The notes under the pieces: model-generated
Databases searched by the model: none
What the model saw: only the letters and a program-made list of their open reading frames with translations
Told to the model about the DNA's origin: nothing
Shown: in pieces, positions 44,901 to 57,284 of the stretch
Layout: the number at the start of each line of letters is the position of its first letter
Numbering within the stretch: the stretch's first letter is position 1
Made by a program: the position numbers and the translations under genes
Source: Uranotaenia lowii
Taxonomy: Eukaryota; Arthropoda; Insecta; Diptera; Culicidae
DNA length: 64,000 bases
Reading direction: 5' to 3'
NCBI RefSeq assembly: GCF_029784155.1
Contig: NC_073692.1
Location: forward strand, 16,721,752 to 16,785,751

Positions 44901-47900
44901 TATGCAAACCCAGCTAATTTATTCCATTGCCTTGAAAGCATTCAGAAAAAAAAACAAACATCAATAAATCGACAAAGACATCCCCAGCTTATATAAGTTT
45001 TTTTAAATAAATACATTTGCTGTTTTTTTTTTTTTGACATAAGAAAATCGATTCAGCTGAATAGGGGTAAATATTTCCATTTTTAAAGAAGCAAAACAGT
45101 ACTGCGAGTAGATTGATAATATTTCAAATTCATATAAAGAATACATCTGATAAAACTAGGATTTTGTGAAAAAAAATTAATTTATTCTACTAGTTTTCGA
45201 ACAAATCTGTAAGGTCAAAATTCGTCATGAGTTGTAAATATTGTCGCTGAATCCCCAAACCGGAGTTATCGTCAATGAGCGCTGGCGACATTTACTGGCG
45301 ACACTCACTGGCGACAAGTTATTATCAGGACGTGTACAACTTCGGGTGTGTTCTTATACCAAAGGTTTTTTTATTTCAAAGGAAAGTGCCGCAAAAACAA
45401 AGGATTTTTTCCTTTGGTTTTGGTATAAATAAAAAATCCTTTGGTTCAAATGCATTTTCCTCTGTTTCAAAGACTTTTTCTTTTGAAAAATCTTAGATTC
45501 AAAATATTAATGCTTTGATACAAAAACCAGTTTCATTTGATTTAAAGTTATTATCTTTGCTCAAAGGTAATTTAGATATAGATTTTAAAGCATTTATTCA
45601 TTGAACCATTTTCCATTTATTCCAATTTGAAGATTTTTACCCTGTTGTATCGAAGTTCCTATTAGGAGTTTGAATAATAAAAAGATACAATTTTAGTTCT
45701 TAAATTCTTTTTTATTCACAAACACATAAAACACTGGTTCACTATAACCGAGTAGGGTCCTTGATATCGTTGACAAAGTTTCGCATTCTCCGTGGGCCGG
45801 TCAATAAACTTCCGAAAGCCACTCCAGCTGCTGGCTGGTCCGACTGGTGTTTGCCGTTGAAGATTTTGCCGAAAAAATACGACCGCGGGATTTGGGGAAG
45901 TGTTATTTCGGTTACTGGGAAAATTTCTAATCGCGCGACGGTAGCCTTCCGTGCGGTAGGCTAGCCGGAGCAGTAAACACAGTTAAAAAATTCACTCTTA
46001 CTCACTAATTTCATTGAAAAGTTAAGAAGTAAATTCTTGAATCAATCTTCAAATCATTATTTTGCAAGAGATGACAAAACATGAAGTCATCGGAATGAAA
46101 TATTATTATTCTTAGTATTCATTGAGATTGAATTAATTACGAGCGTTAAAATCTCAGACAAAACAAAAAACAATCTACATTATTGAAAACACATTTTTCC
46201 ATAGCCTGAGAATTAACGAATTTGGCATGACGAAGATTTTTGATGCGATAAATGCGTCTTTGATACTTTATATGCTGGTCGAATTCAATTATGTTGTCGT
46301 TAAAATGTAACAAATCGTATATGAGAAGTTAAAAAAAGGAGTTGTGTACGGTGAATAATCTATTATAGGAAATAACACCATTCGCATCGCAAAAAATTGG
46401 ACTGCGCACTCATAACTACGAAATTTGTGTGATCTGTCAAATCAGTATAAAATCTGACGGTTTTCTACACGCTAACCGCTTTTCAGTTAAACTTTATACG
46501 GATAACTCCGACTGCAAAACATAGCACAAAATCCAACATTCAATGAATGATCGCTACCGTGTCGTCGAACTCTAAACTTATTTAAACAACTACAGGTTTT
46601 CATTTTTTTTTTCGTGAATTTGTCGCTGATTGACCCCATCGCAAACAGGTTTTTTTTTTATTATTCATTTTTCCGTGATTTTGACCGCTGATTGACCAAG
46701 CTCAAGGCAAACACAATTTTTTGTTTTATAAACAATAGATAATCCGATAATAATATTTGGTATACATGTTTGTTTGACAACTTTTTATTAAATCATCTTT
46801 CAATGTTTTCCGCTTGTTCATCCGATTTAATTTCAGTCGATAAATAATCCTTATGTAGAACAATGCTCATTTTTTCTTGAATACTGTAATTTTTTCTACA
46901 GTGGTACCCTACGGGAGCCCAAATCAGCTATCGCAGAAATAGAAAAAAAGAGTGGATCAGCAATACTTTGCGCAGCTTTCTCCATGTTCGAGAGACTTGG
47001 AAATCTATCCGTCGGCCGTGGTCCTGTAACTATACAAGCGTTTTAGAAAATCTTGAATTCACTTAAATATTCAGTATTTATTAACTTACACTTACCATTT
47101 TGCATCCTGAATCCTACTTATTTATAGCTTACTCCGATTCACTGGTTTGATTTTTAAAACGAGCGGCCGAACTTTATTCGATTTTTCGGTTTTCTGTTCT
47201 TCTTGCAAGTCAATGCAAAATATCTTCTAAGTTTGAAGTTTTTGTTTCAAAAAATTATTCTTTTCAGTTTAAAACATTTTTCTTCGGTTGAAAGAAAATT
47301 TACTTTGTTTCTAAAGAAATATGCAATTGAACAAATTTTTTTTGAATCAAAGAATTTGTTTGAAATCAAAGTCCAAAGTTATTCAATTCAAAAAAATTAT
47401 TCTTTCTTTCAAAAATTATTCTTTTCAATCAAAACTATAATTCATTGATTCTAAGAAAACAGGAGCTGGATTAAAAAAAAATGAATGTTTTGAATCAAAG
47501 TCAGATTTAATTCGTTCCAAAATTTAAGTTTACTCTGCGTGAATACACGGAATCGTCCATCTTGTGACAGGCAATCTTAATCATAGGCATGGTAGGCGAA
47601 CAATTCACTGTCAAAAAGCGCTCAAAAAGCCACCCCCCACCAATGAGAAACTTTTGGTACTCCTTGCCTACTGTTGCTCAATATGCAACCACCCGTAGCT
47701 GTATAGGCACGCGGGTTATTACTTTACAAAAGCGTTGCCAGTAATGATATTTCACAACGTCGCTAGTTGGCAAGGTTGCCGATCACCAGCGCGAAAACTT
47801 CGGATTTCAACTTCAATGACAATATGTCGTCTGCGATACCTATCTTTCACAGCTCCATTTTAGAGCAAGTTCACTGGTGTTGGGGAAAAGTGGTAGAAAT

Positions 47901-49231
47901 TTTGACATTTTGAAAATTTTACCATGCAAAAATGTTTTCAAGATATTTGTATTTGTATTTTTTTACAGCACTGTTTCTATTGCAGCCAAATGTGATATAA
48001 ATATTGCTATTTTTGCATCACAGCATGCGAAACTACAACACTTGTTGTTGGAAAACTTGAAGGCCACAGATCTTGAAAATGGAATTACAACTTTCGACAT
48101 GAAATTGATTTAACACATTTGATTTTCACTTAAATCACACAACTTAGTACTTATAAATTTGAGCCTTATTAATGTTGAAAGACTTGTGAAAAAGCGGAGC
48201 GCAACAATTTAACGTTATTTCCGAAGCACGGATTGCTTTGATTTCCGCTCTTAATAAACATTCAAGAAAACCTTAAGATAAATACTGTACCCAAAAAATA
48301 TACAACACTTGCAAATGCATATGCGAAATGTTGTGATAATCTGTCAAGAGGTTTGATATAGTTGCCAAGCGAAACATTCTTTGACGGAAAAAAATTGACA
48401 ATAAGCCCATCTTTTTTTGTCGTAGCTTGTATCATTATTTTGAAATTCAAAGTCGTAAGTATTAAGACATCTAGTTTATAAAAAATGTTATGTCTGTATG
48501 TCACGCATGAGCTCGGAAACTGCTAAACATGATGGCGTGAAAATTGGCGTGAAGAAGTTTTTGAGGCCGGAAATTGTTCCTACGAAGTTTGGAGCCCCTC
48601 TCTCTTCTTTAAAAAGGGGCCACCATAAAAACTTTGAGTAAAATTCAGTAAAACTCAGATTTTTGGTATCTTCCCCAGCAAAAATCTGATATTATTTTGT
48701 ATGTATATGTTCTTTGGCGAAGCAAGTTATTTGATTGCATTCATTTCAGAAGCATAATGAATGAAAAACTGCCGAAATCATACTGATTGGCATAAATCAA
48801 CGGGCCAAAATATGCTGATGTATGCACGTACCATTATAGGGAATTTTTGCTACAGGCGAGGTATTTTGAGGACATGGTCTCTATTTAAAAAAAACATTAA
48901 ATAAGCCAATGCTTTCGTTTTTCTATCACTCATTTTCAAGTAAGAATGGAGATTTTTTAAATTTCAGGAAAGATGAAAAGAAATTGTCACTGAACTTACC
49001 TTCGAAACTGAAAATAGCATTGAACACACCTGATCTTAAATGACAGTTCGAAGCGTTATTCTTAGTCCATGAGCTAGATGTAGAGGTGTGGATGAACTCG
49101 GTTTGCCGTGGTATAGGTGATCGAAAAAACGTAAACATTGTGTGTATTACAGTGATGACGTCATAACATCATCGGGGCTGCAGTGCGTAATACAGTTTAC
49201 TAGAAAAGTTGTCAAATTACAATAATTAAAG
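44901..49231. other. AT-rich repeat-bearing region, no gene recognised
   Basis: 45360-45610 and 47160-47530 are dense in TTTCAAAG, TTTGAATCAAAG and CTTTGATTCAA motifs and probably are the subterminal parts of one element spanning 45.3-47.5 kb. Its GC-richer centre (45740-45980) has an unidentified frame readable on either strand. 46600-46720 has an imperfect 80-bp duplication around GTGATTTTGACCGCTGATTG. 47560-49230 shows only short frames. Confidence 0.4.
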
Positions 49232-51346
49232 TAGGGTAACGGACCAATTTTGGACCGCTTTGGGAAGTGGCTATGCTATTTTCTGAAATAAAAAAGTACA
49301 TGTTACAATTTTTGACTACTTTATCCGTTCATTACGAAGATCAAAGCTTTTTCTATCAAAACATATCGTCGTTTGTTGCAATGTAACAAGATATAAGCCT
49401 AAAAACTCGTTTCTTGGAACATTGCTCTGGTCGGTATTTTGGACCACCAAGTTTCTATTTTGGACCACCCTTTAGACCTATTTTGGACCACCCTTAAACT
49501 AAATAAGTTTTTTTTTTCGCAATTATGCCAATAATTCAGTTTATCTTTTCCTTTTTTATTCTTGCAGTCAAGTTTTGTTTGTTCATGTTAATTCATCCCT
49601 GAACTAACTTTCTTCAATTTCTCCCCAGCCTCTATTTGAGCACACTTGTATGTTGAATATCTCCTACTAAAACCATCTGTTTTTTCTACAACTAATTATG
49701 CTTTAAAACAGTAATTTTCGATAAGAATTGAGTAAAAACAGAAAAAGTTCTCCGTTATATAGTGTATTGAAATGTTTTGAAAATTCCGTCAGCACACTGC
49801 AATCTCGACGAAATTTGTTCTGCTGTGTTAAATACTGGCCAGTTGGCTTATTTTTAGGATCAATTTTTTAAACGCAAATCTTCTTTAGACGACCCAATGA
49901 TAAGTTAAGAAAGTCTGACAACATCAAATTGATGCATTTTGACTTCAAAAACCTTAGTGGATTTGGTTTCGATTCAGTTCTGTAGAATTCGTAGATTCCA
50001 AAAAGATTCAAATGTGCGAGAATTATGAGATTTTTGTAACCTTCTAAAAGCCAGTTTTCTTTTCACTGAAAAATTCGCAAAAGTTCAGTTTTATCTTTGA
50101 AACAACTTTTGTGTTACGAAATAAATTATCGTTGGAGTAAATTAATCAACAGTTTTCTTTTTCAATAATTGCATAACCACAGGGGCAGAAAAACTTGAGT
50201 TTTAGTACTTTTTCGCTTGTATTTTTTACACATTTCAACAATTATTTTTCCTAAGTTTTCAATCACGTTAAGACTATCTCATAGCTATAGTTGAATATAT
50301 TATATAAATTAGTCTGCTATTAACTGAGATATTTCAACTGTTACAAATTTTAAACTCAGTTACATATTTGCCGATTTGTTGTCGGTTTTTTCCCAACCCT
50401 TCTCTTAAACGGGGTTTATATTTCGTCTTTCTACCTAATCAACTATATTCTCGAAAATCAACCCTGTATGTTTGTAAGTTTTAGACCAAACTGTCAAAAA
50501 ATTTCATGAAACATAACAAATAATGACTTAATAAAAAATTGGTGCATGTCCAGTTTTTCATGTTTTTGTTTAAGCTATAGTTTTGACAACTGCTTATCAA
50601 ACAGTTGCCATTAATGTAGATTGTAAGATTAACTTGGTTTAAAGCATAATGCACAAAAAGTAAGTTAAAACACTGATGAATTAAAACAATAAATGGCTTG
50701 ATTATATGCCAATTGAAATGAACCCGGTCTGAGGGCGGTTTTGGGCTTTAGCGAGTTGTTTCAATAAAATAAATAATACGAAAATTTAATTTTTTTTTAT
50801 AAAAAGCGATTGAAATAGTGTGCATAATAATTTTCATATCGCCGTACAACGTTTTATTGCGTTAATGAACATTTAACAACAAGTTTAATACGCAGGTTGG
50901 GTTGGGTCCAAAATAAGTCCCTAAGGAAATAAGTAGGACCTATTTTCAACATGGCTCGAATTGCGATTAAAACAAGTTTTTTTGATTCTGCGAGCTTGAA
51001 AACTAGTTTTCAAGTGTTTTATCATAGCTGGGAACATGTTTGTAGTTGTTAAATTTATCACACCTAGGCAGAAAACTTCTTGAAAGTTGAGTCCAATAAT
51101 GGCACTTCCTCCTGAAATTGGCTTGGTTTGGCCCAACTGTGAAAAATCAAAACTTTATTTTCAATTGTCTATCTCTTATCAGCTTATTTAAATGGAATAT
51201 TGGATATGATTATAATCATAAGAAGTAGCTTTAACTATATTTGTTCAAAATTTTCATGATTTACATGATATATGAGAGAAAGATTGGAATAAAGCTGCAA
51301 GGTGGTCCAAAATATGTACCCGGTTCAAAATAAGTCCATTACCCTA
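49232..51346. mobile_element. 2.1-kb TAGGGTAA-terminated element
   Basis: The left end TAGGGTAACGGACCAATTTT and right end AAAATAAGTCCATTACCCTA are inverted copies; TA at the edges fits a TA target. TTTTGGACC recurs near the left end (49246, 49438, 49462, 49484). Its reverse, GGTCCAAAAT, recurs near the right end (50907, 51303), so this short motif is spaced through both subterminal zones. Such motifs are often transposase-binding sites (inference). No transposase frame survives. Confidence 0.7.
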
Positions 51347-51724
51347 CTATAATACTGAAAATAGTGAACGCTCGTATAAAAGGTGAAACATATATCCTTG
51401 TTGAGTGAATTTCCCATCTCAAAATGAGTATTGAATGGCTTTTTTCAGCGTGATTCGGTTGTTACAGAACGCGGTTTTTTTACCGTGGATTGTTCCGCCG
51501 TCGTGGAAAAACCATCTTAGAAGATCCTTTATTGTAATCGAGGGCGATGACTTCAACTGATCCCCAAGTTTGCATTTCTCTGTAGAAGTTCTTCGACCAC
51601 TTGCCTCCGGTTCCCCACTTTAGCTCTGACGGATCGAGCAGACTCAGTTGGAGGGCAACGAACGGATGGCAAAGCTGAGAGAAAAAACGAAACATAAAGA
51701 ATATTGCGATAATGGCCTAAGTTA

Positions 51725-51963
51725 GAAATACTTACCGATTTTATAAGAACCATCCTTGCGTTTTCCATATAAACATTGACAAACTCCGTCAATTAGAAAT
51801 GCTGGGAGCACACGTATATGTCGGATCCATCCTTACGGCCACAGAACGCGAGCCATTTTTTGCGTACCGCGGGTTCCTTCGGTAGCTGATGAAAACTCAC
51901 TGCTCTATTTTGCTTCTTAGCGTCGACCTGCGAAATTTTGCAGGATTTTATGCAGCACATGGT
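51725..51963 (-). pseudogene. THAP zinc-finger domain relic
   Basis: Minus strand from ATG 51963: MTMCCIKSCKISQ, then RAVSFHQLPKEPAVRKKWLA, then a region ending YVCSQHF. This is the C2CH THAP pattern (CxxxC, central SFH-P and W, CxxHF). A TAA immediately follows HF; past it the frame continues LTEFVNVYMENARMVLIKS to a good donor GTAAGT, where a THAP domain would normally still continue. An acceptor TCTCTCAG near 51675 would join it to an open frame with LCHPFVALQLSLLDPSELKW that I do not recognise. THAP domains occur in host DNA-binding proteins and in P-element transposases; I cannot tell which. Confidence 0.6.
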
Positions 51964-52627
51964 CATTTTTTCATTAAACAAAAGTTATCTAAATCAAAAA
52001 CTCTTCTGCAATTGCAACCGAAACAACTCTTATGACGTCATCGATGCGAATCTGACCGCATTGCACGCACACCAGTCTGAAGATACTGATGTATTTGTGA
52101 CAGCATCAAAATATCTCCGCACCTTATGTAAAGCTCATGGATTCTTAGTGGTTATTGTAAAATTGTTAACTTGTGCTAAACTTACATGCTAAGGTAAGCC
52201 TATAGTTCAAATATCCAATTTGTACTTCAATCTGACTTAAAGTGGCCTAAATTTAGGCCTCTGCAACTAATTCAAAGCACGGGAGGTGCGAAGTGAGAAA
52301 CTGTTCAGGAAGTCTAGCACAGGTATGTTTGTGCTTAGTATGTGAAGTGATATTGTTACGTTTAACTACTTAAATTTAGGCTACAATACCACGCTAGAGC
52401 GCATTCTTGAATTTGCAATAAAGCGATAGTATCAAACTGGAACAGAGGTGAGAAATTTTTAGAGGAAGGTTAAATTCAATTTCGAACCTGGGATAATTAA
52501 AGGGATAGGTGCATAGCGGTGGCGTATTGCTGAAAATCGAGAAAAAAGGAACGTAGAGAGTTCACTAAACGTAAAATTGAGAACTGTACGGAAGAATATT
52601 CGTATATTTAATCAATGTTGAAATCGT
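51964..52627. other. Upstream of the THAP relic, no gene
   Basis: A perfect TGACGTCA (CRE-type palindrome) lies at 52033-52040, about 70 bp upstream of the THAP ATG. Otherwise AT-rich, with no credible frame. Confidence 0.4.
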
Positions 52628-52746
52628 GAGCGCTGATGTGGTCTAGTGGATAGGCTGCCGCGAGTCTTGTAACCCAGTCGGACTGGGTTCGATTCCCGGT
52701 ATCGGCAAGAAAACTTTTGGGTTCGAATCCCATAAGTTGCCGACAG
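52628..52746 (+). mobile_element. tRNA-derived SINE, copy 2
   Basis: Same head as copy 1 (GAGCGCTGATGTGGTCTAGT), box B GGGTTCGATTCCC and a second B-like GGGTTCGAATCCC. It differs in the anticodon-arm region (CCGCGAGTCTTGTAACCCAG). Similarity to copy 1 ends soon after CCGACAG, so the shared unit is about 120 bp. Confidence 0.75.
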
Positions 52747-55108
52747 GTAAGACATATTTAATTTCATAAAAAACTAAATGCACTAAATATTTCAGAGGGA
52801 ATGCATCTTTAGTTAATCTGAAGAGACTGGCAAGCGGAGTGGATTGCCAACCATTGTAGGTCTCTGAAGGTTAGATGCCTTCCCTCAACGTACCATCGGC
52901 TGGGAAGCCCTAGAAGCAATTCGAAGGCCAACAATAACCCAGATGAACATCGAAGAATGGGCTGGCCCAGAAGACCTAGCATGGTGGTGGACCTAGCCTA
53001 GCCTTAGAAATTGAAACTGTTAACAAGAATCTTGACAGGCATCAAGTGAAAACGCTGGCTCTAGATAGCCAACATCCAAGAGTAATCTTACATATTTGAT
53101 AAATAGTTGCGATCTAATTTTAAGTTAGTATAGACTTGGTAGTTTTTCTTCTTTGCACTTTGAAAATAAACCAAATTTTCTAGATCCAGCTATCTAGAAA
53201 TTCTCAAGCCCTACTGGACATCTGTTTTTTTTTTCCTTTTATTGAAAGGTCTTTTCAGTAATAAGCTCTCTTCTTCTTACCGTTGACGAATATTTAACAT
53301 TTCAACAGATCAAAAGCCAAGAGAAAAAATAAAAAGAATGGCATAAAATCAACAAGTGGTTGAAATTCGGATCCTCACACATATTTTGTATGCTGGACAC
53401 ATTTTGTTTACGCGAACAGCTCCCATCCTCCGAACATTTGTAGCATGTCCGATCCCGCGGGGAGCATAACACTTGGGCAAATCGACAGAAAGAGAAAAAA
53501 AAGAAAAGCACATTTAAACAAGTACCGAGGGTGAATTTGGGATTTTTTTTTGCTTATCAAAAGATTCGGCCTTTTCAATCCATTCGCCGCACAGTGGTCT
53601 AACGTTAATTGGTTAAGTCAAAACTAGAAGTTCTGAGCTTTCAAGCATTGAACACAAGCATTTTTGTAGGTTCCCATATATAGTTCTTATGAGTTGGAAT
53701 TATTCTAATAATTTTTTTAATCACTGTTCAAACCTTAAAGAGTGCTCAAACGCAGCGTAAAAAATCGCTTAACCAGTTGAACGAGGATGAATGATTGAAA
53801 AAAAAAACGCCCGTGCACTCCCTCCTGTTCGAAATCCGATGGTCAGCCGTTCGACTGGTCAATTCCTGTAGTCCGGGGTGAGGGAGGTCGTTTGTTGAGC
53901 TAATTGTTTCGCTTTTTTCGTCCGACCATCGGGACCAACCACTTTTTTGGGGGCCCTTTTTCCAATCTGCGGACAAACCGCTGCAATGTGGTCAACTTCC
54001 GGGGATGAGCGAGCACATTGCTGCTGATGGTGGCGCCGAACGAAACACACTGTCGTTGTTACTCGCAGGCAGCCAGGCAGTTTCCGGCACAAAAAAAGGA
54101 AAGATGCGAAAAAAATCGCCAAAAGAACTGTCGTAATCCGGCTAAACACACCGAACCACACAACAGGTCGTTCCGTCCGGGAGGAAAACATGCTTCTTGT
54201 TGCGCCTTGCTTAGTTCGGCAAGGTTCGTTCCATTCCCGATAGTAAGAATCTCCCCCAAATACCGTAGCGCAATGTTGTCATGTTTGGCCATAGTGGGAT
54301 CTGTTATTTGGTTCTGTGGGAATTGACCGGCAACAGTAAAAAAAAATCCCTGGTCCCAATCCATGGTGGCTGCTACGGAAGTCAGATTTTCGGCACGTCC
54401 TTTTTAGCACTTTGCATTTTTTGTGTCTTGTTTCTCAAACCACTAGCAGCGTTCCCGGCTTAAGTACTGGAGATTTACAATTCCCGAATATAGCTACTTC
54501 TGTGATTTTTTGTTCACTGTTTGTAAATCTCTCTTTCCGCTGTTTGCTAGAGTAGCTCTAAAACTATTCTTTTTAACTTAAATATATCTCAAAAACTACT
54601 GTACCGAATACTAAACCATTTTTTCAATTGTTCCAATATTTAAATAGTGTAAATAGTGCGATGAAATTATTTTTAATATTTTTTAGGTTTGATAGATATA
54701 CTAAATGAATTGAAATTAGATTCCTGCCAATCGTAGGCCTGTGATCTTATTTTTGATCGAAGACTGCTAATTTGCTTCCGCACAGACTGATTTGCGAATA
54801 ATTTGGCCCCATTTGTCCAGTCTTATGCATATTTTTCGATATAATCTGCTGGCTTCACATGGCTCAAATATAACACGGTATTGGCTTGAAAAGTTTCAAT
54901 CGGTCTCGCTTGAGAACAATTTGGCGGATTCATCTCCTTCGGTACGATCTTGGATTTGTACTAAGCCATCGTGTTTTTTGAGCAGTACCAATTAGATCAA
55001 AACAGTATTGGATGATCATTAGACTGCCTCAAATGACCCGACTTTTGAAAAAGTTAAACGCTGCAGGCCAAATTTGGGCCAGATCGGACCACGGGAAGGG
55101 GTCGCTCA
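52747..55108. other. Intergenic, no gene recognised
   Basis: 52800-53000 is GC-balanced and may be a retroelement tail. 53400-53500 (minus) has a Cys-rich frame with RTCYKCSEDGSCSRK that I cannot place. 53800-54470 is GC-rich, with overlapping frames on both strands. 54970-55108 leads into the foldback and resembles 55780-55900. Confidence 0.35.
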
Positions 55109-56784
55109 ACGAGCCTGAAGTTTGTATGGGATTTTGAGACATTTTGTTCGAGAGGAACATGAAAAACCAGTTTTTCGTTAATAACTTTTGTCTTCTTCGA
55201 CCGATTTCTTTCAAAAACGGGTATTCTTAAAGCCTAAATTATGACAAACATTTCATCTGAAGATTGCATGTCAATTAGAGTTAAGATAAAAAAGTTATTG
55301 AGCTTCAAAAATTGGCTAACTTTTTTAAGGGTGATATTCATCACTGTTTTAGTGAGGCGACTAAATGTCCGACCAGAACACTCAATGTGAAATGCATGCC
55401 GTTTCGTCAAATAAGGACCGATTTTAACGATTGTTGTTGCGCTCGATTGCAATTTTTAATGTTTTTCTAATATTTGAGTTCGTATGATATTCACTTGTTA
55501 GTTCGGAAAGAAGTAAGGACGGAAAAATGCTTGACAATTTAAAAAAAAAAATGCATAACCACAGGGGCTTAGGAACATGACTGGACGATTTGTGATGCCA
55601 ATAAAAAACAGTTTTTCATCAATCATTTTTGTTTTCGTCGGCCGATTTCTTTTGAAAACGGGTTTTCTTAAAGTCTAAGTTATGAAAAATATTTCATCCG
55701 AAGACTGCATTTCGATAAGAGTTAAGATAAAAAAAAAAGTTATTAGGCTTCAAGGCCCAAAGGCGGAAATATGTACAATAGACTACCCCAAATTTGTATG
55801 CAAAATTCAAAACCTGTGAAATATTATGCGCTGAAGGCTAAAATTGATTCTAGTCTTAGTACAAGATCTTATGCCAAATTTGGGTCAGATCGGATCACGG
55901 GAACGGGTCGCTCAACGAACCTGAAGTTTGTATGGGATTTTGAGACATTTTGCTCGGAAGAAACATGAAAAACCTGTTTTTCATCATTAACTTTGGTTCC
56001 CGTTGGCCGAATTCTTTCAAAAACGGGTTTTTTAATGGATAGTATTTATAACTGTTAATGAGTCGGGGCGTTCGAACATATTGACGCCTCATTAACAGTA
56101 ATGACTACTGAATACCACCTTAAAAAAAAGTAAGCCCATTTTTGAAGCCTAATAACTTTTTTTTATCTTAACTCTTATCGAAATGCAGTCTTCGGATGAA
56201 ATATTTTTAATAATTTAGACTTTAAGAAAACCCGTTTTTAAAAGAAATCGGCTGACGGAAACAAAAATTATTGATGAAAAACTGTTTTTCATTGGCATCA
56301 CAAATCGCCCAGTCATGTTCCTAAGCCCCTGTGGTTATGCATTTTTTTTTTAATTTTCAAGCATTTTTCTGCCCTTACTTCTTTCCGAACGAACAAGTGA
56401 ATATCATCCAAACTCAAATATTAGAAAAACATTAAAAATTGCAATCGAGCGCAACAACAATGGTTAAAATCGGTCCTTATTTGACAAAACGGCATGCATT
56501 TCACATTGAGTGTTCTGGTCGGACATTTAGTCGACTCATTAAAACAGTGATGAATATCACCCTTAAAAAAGTTAGCCAATTTTTGAAGCTTAATAACTTT
56601 TTTATCTTAACTCTAATTGACATGCAATCTTCAGATGAAATGTTCGTCATAATTTAGGCTTTAAGAAAAGCCGTTTTTGAAAGAAATCGGTCGAGGAAGA
56701 CAAAAGTTATTAACGAAAAACTGGTTTTTCATGTTCCTCTCGAACAAAATGTCTCAAAATCCCATACAAACTTCAGGCTCGTTG
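55109..56784. mobile_element. 1.7-kb foldback with about 640-bp arms
   Basis: Left arm 55109-55752 (CAACGAGCCTGAAGTTTGTA...) is repeated as the reverse complement at 56138-56784 with a low level of substitutions. The centre (55753-56137) contains a third, direct copy of the outer part of the left arm (55865-56020) and a small hairpin around TTAATGAG...CTCATTAA. The arms contain CATAACCACAGGGGC. Frames in the arms are mirror images and not genes. Target duplication not identified. Confidence 0.75.
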
Positions 56785-56794
56785 CTCTTGGTTC

Positions 56795-57155
56795 GATGGA
56801 AGAAGCTTGTTTTTACTCGGCTTTGGCTTCTTCTATTTCTTATATGTCTTAAGATCCGATCTTCCCTTGGTATGATAGACAGTGCTGGGATGGAAGGATC
56901 CACCTTTTTGGCCACATCCTGAACTGAGGCAGTTTCCTTTCTGGCTTATGTACGCATGACTTTCCGGTCCAAAGATTTGTCCATCGGACCCGGTTCCCAA
57001 CCTGATTTTTTTCCACAAAACTGCATTCTTTTCCATACTTCCGAATCGAATTTCAGACCGCTCCAATGCTTACATTTACCATTTTAGCCAACTGACCTTT
57101 AGTACACCATTTGTACACGATATGTTTACGCTTTTCCGGGAAAATGCTTCTCATT
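56795..57155 (-). pseudogene. Tc1/mariner-type transposase relic (N-terminal DNA-binding part)
   Basis: Minus strand: MRSIFPEKRKHIVYKWCTKG, then QLAKMVNVSIGAV, stop, NSIRKYGKECSFVEKNQ. This is the helix-turn-helix of Tc1-like transposases. It then continues across frameshifts in pieces such as VQDVAKKVDPSIPALS and HPSTVYHTKGRSDLKTYKK, matching the second DNA-binding helix block. The DDE catalytic domain is missing. Between two palindromic elements it may be what remains of the enzyme that moved similar copies, but its own termini are not visible. Confidence 0.6.
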
Positions 57156-57284
57156 TTCAAGAAATGATGAAAACTGGAGCTCACGATACACAGAGTTTAA
57201 GCTGAACTGTAAACAACAACATCCAGTAGAACTCAGCCTGCTCAGCCTATCGTCTAGGCCACGGTAAGCGGCATCGAGCACATA

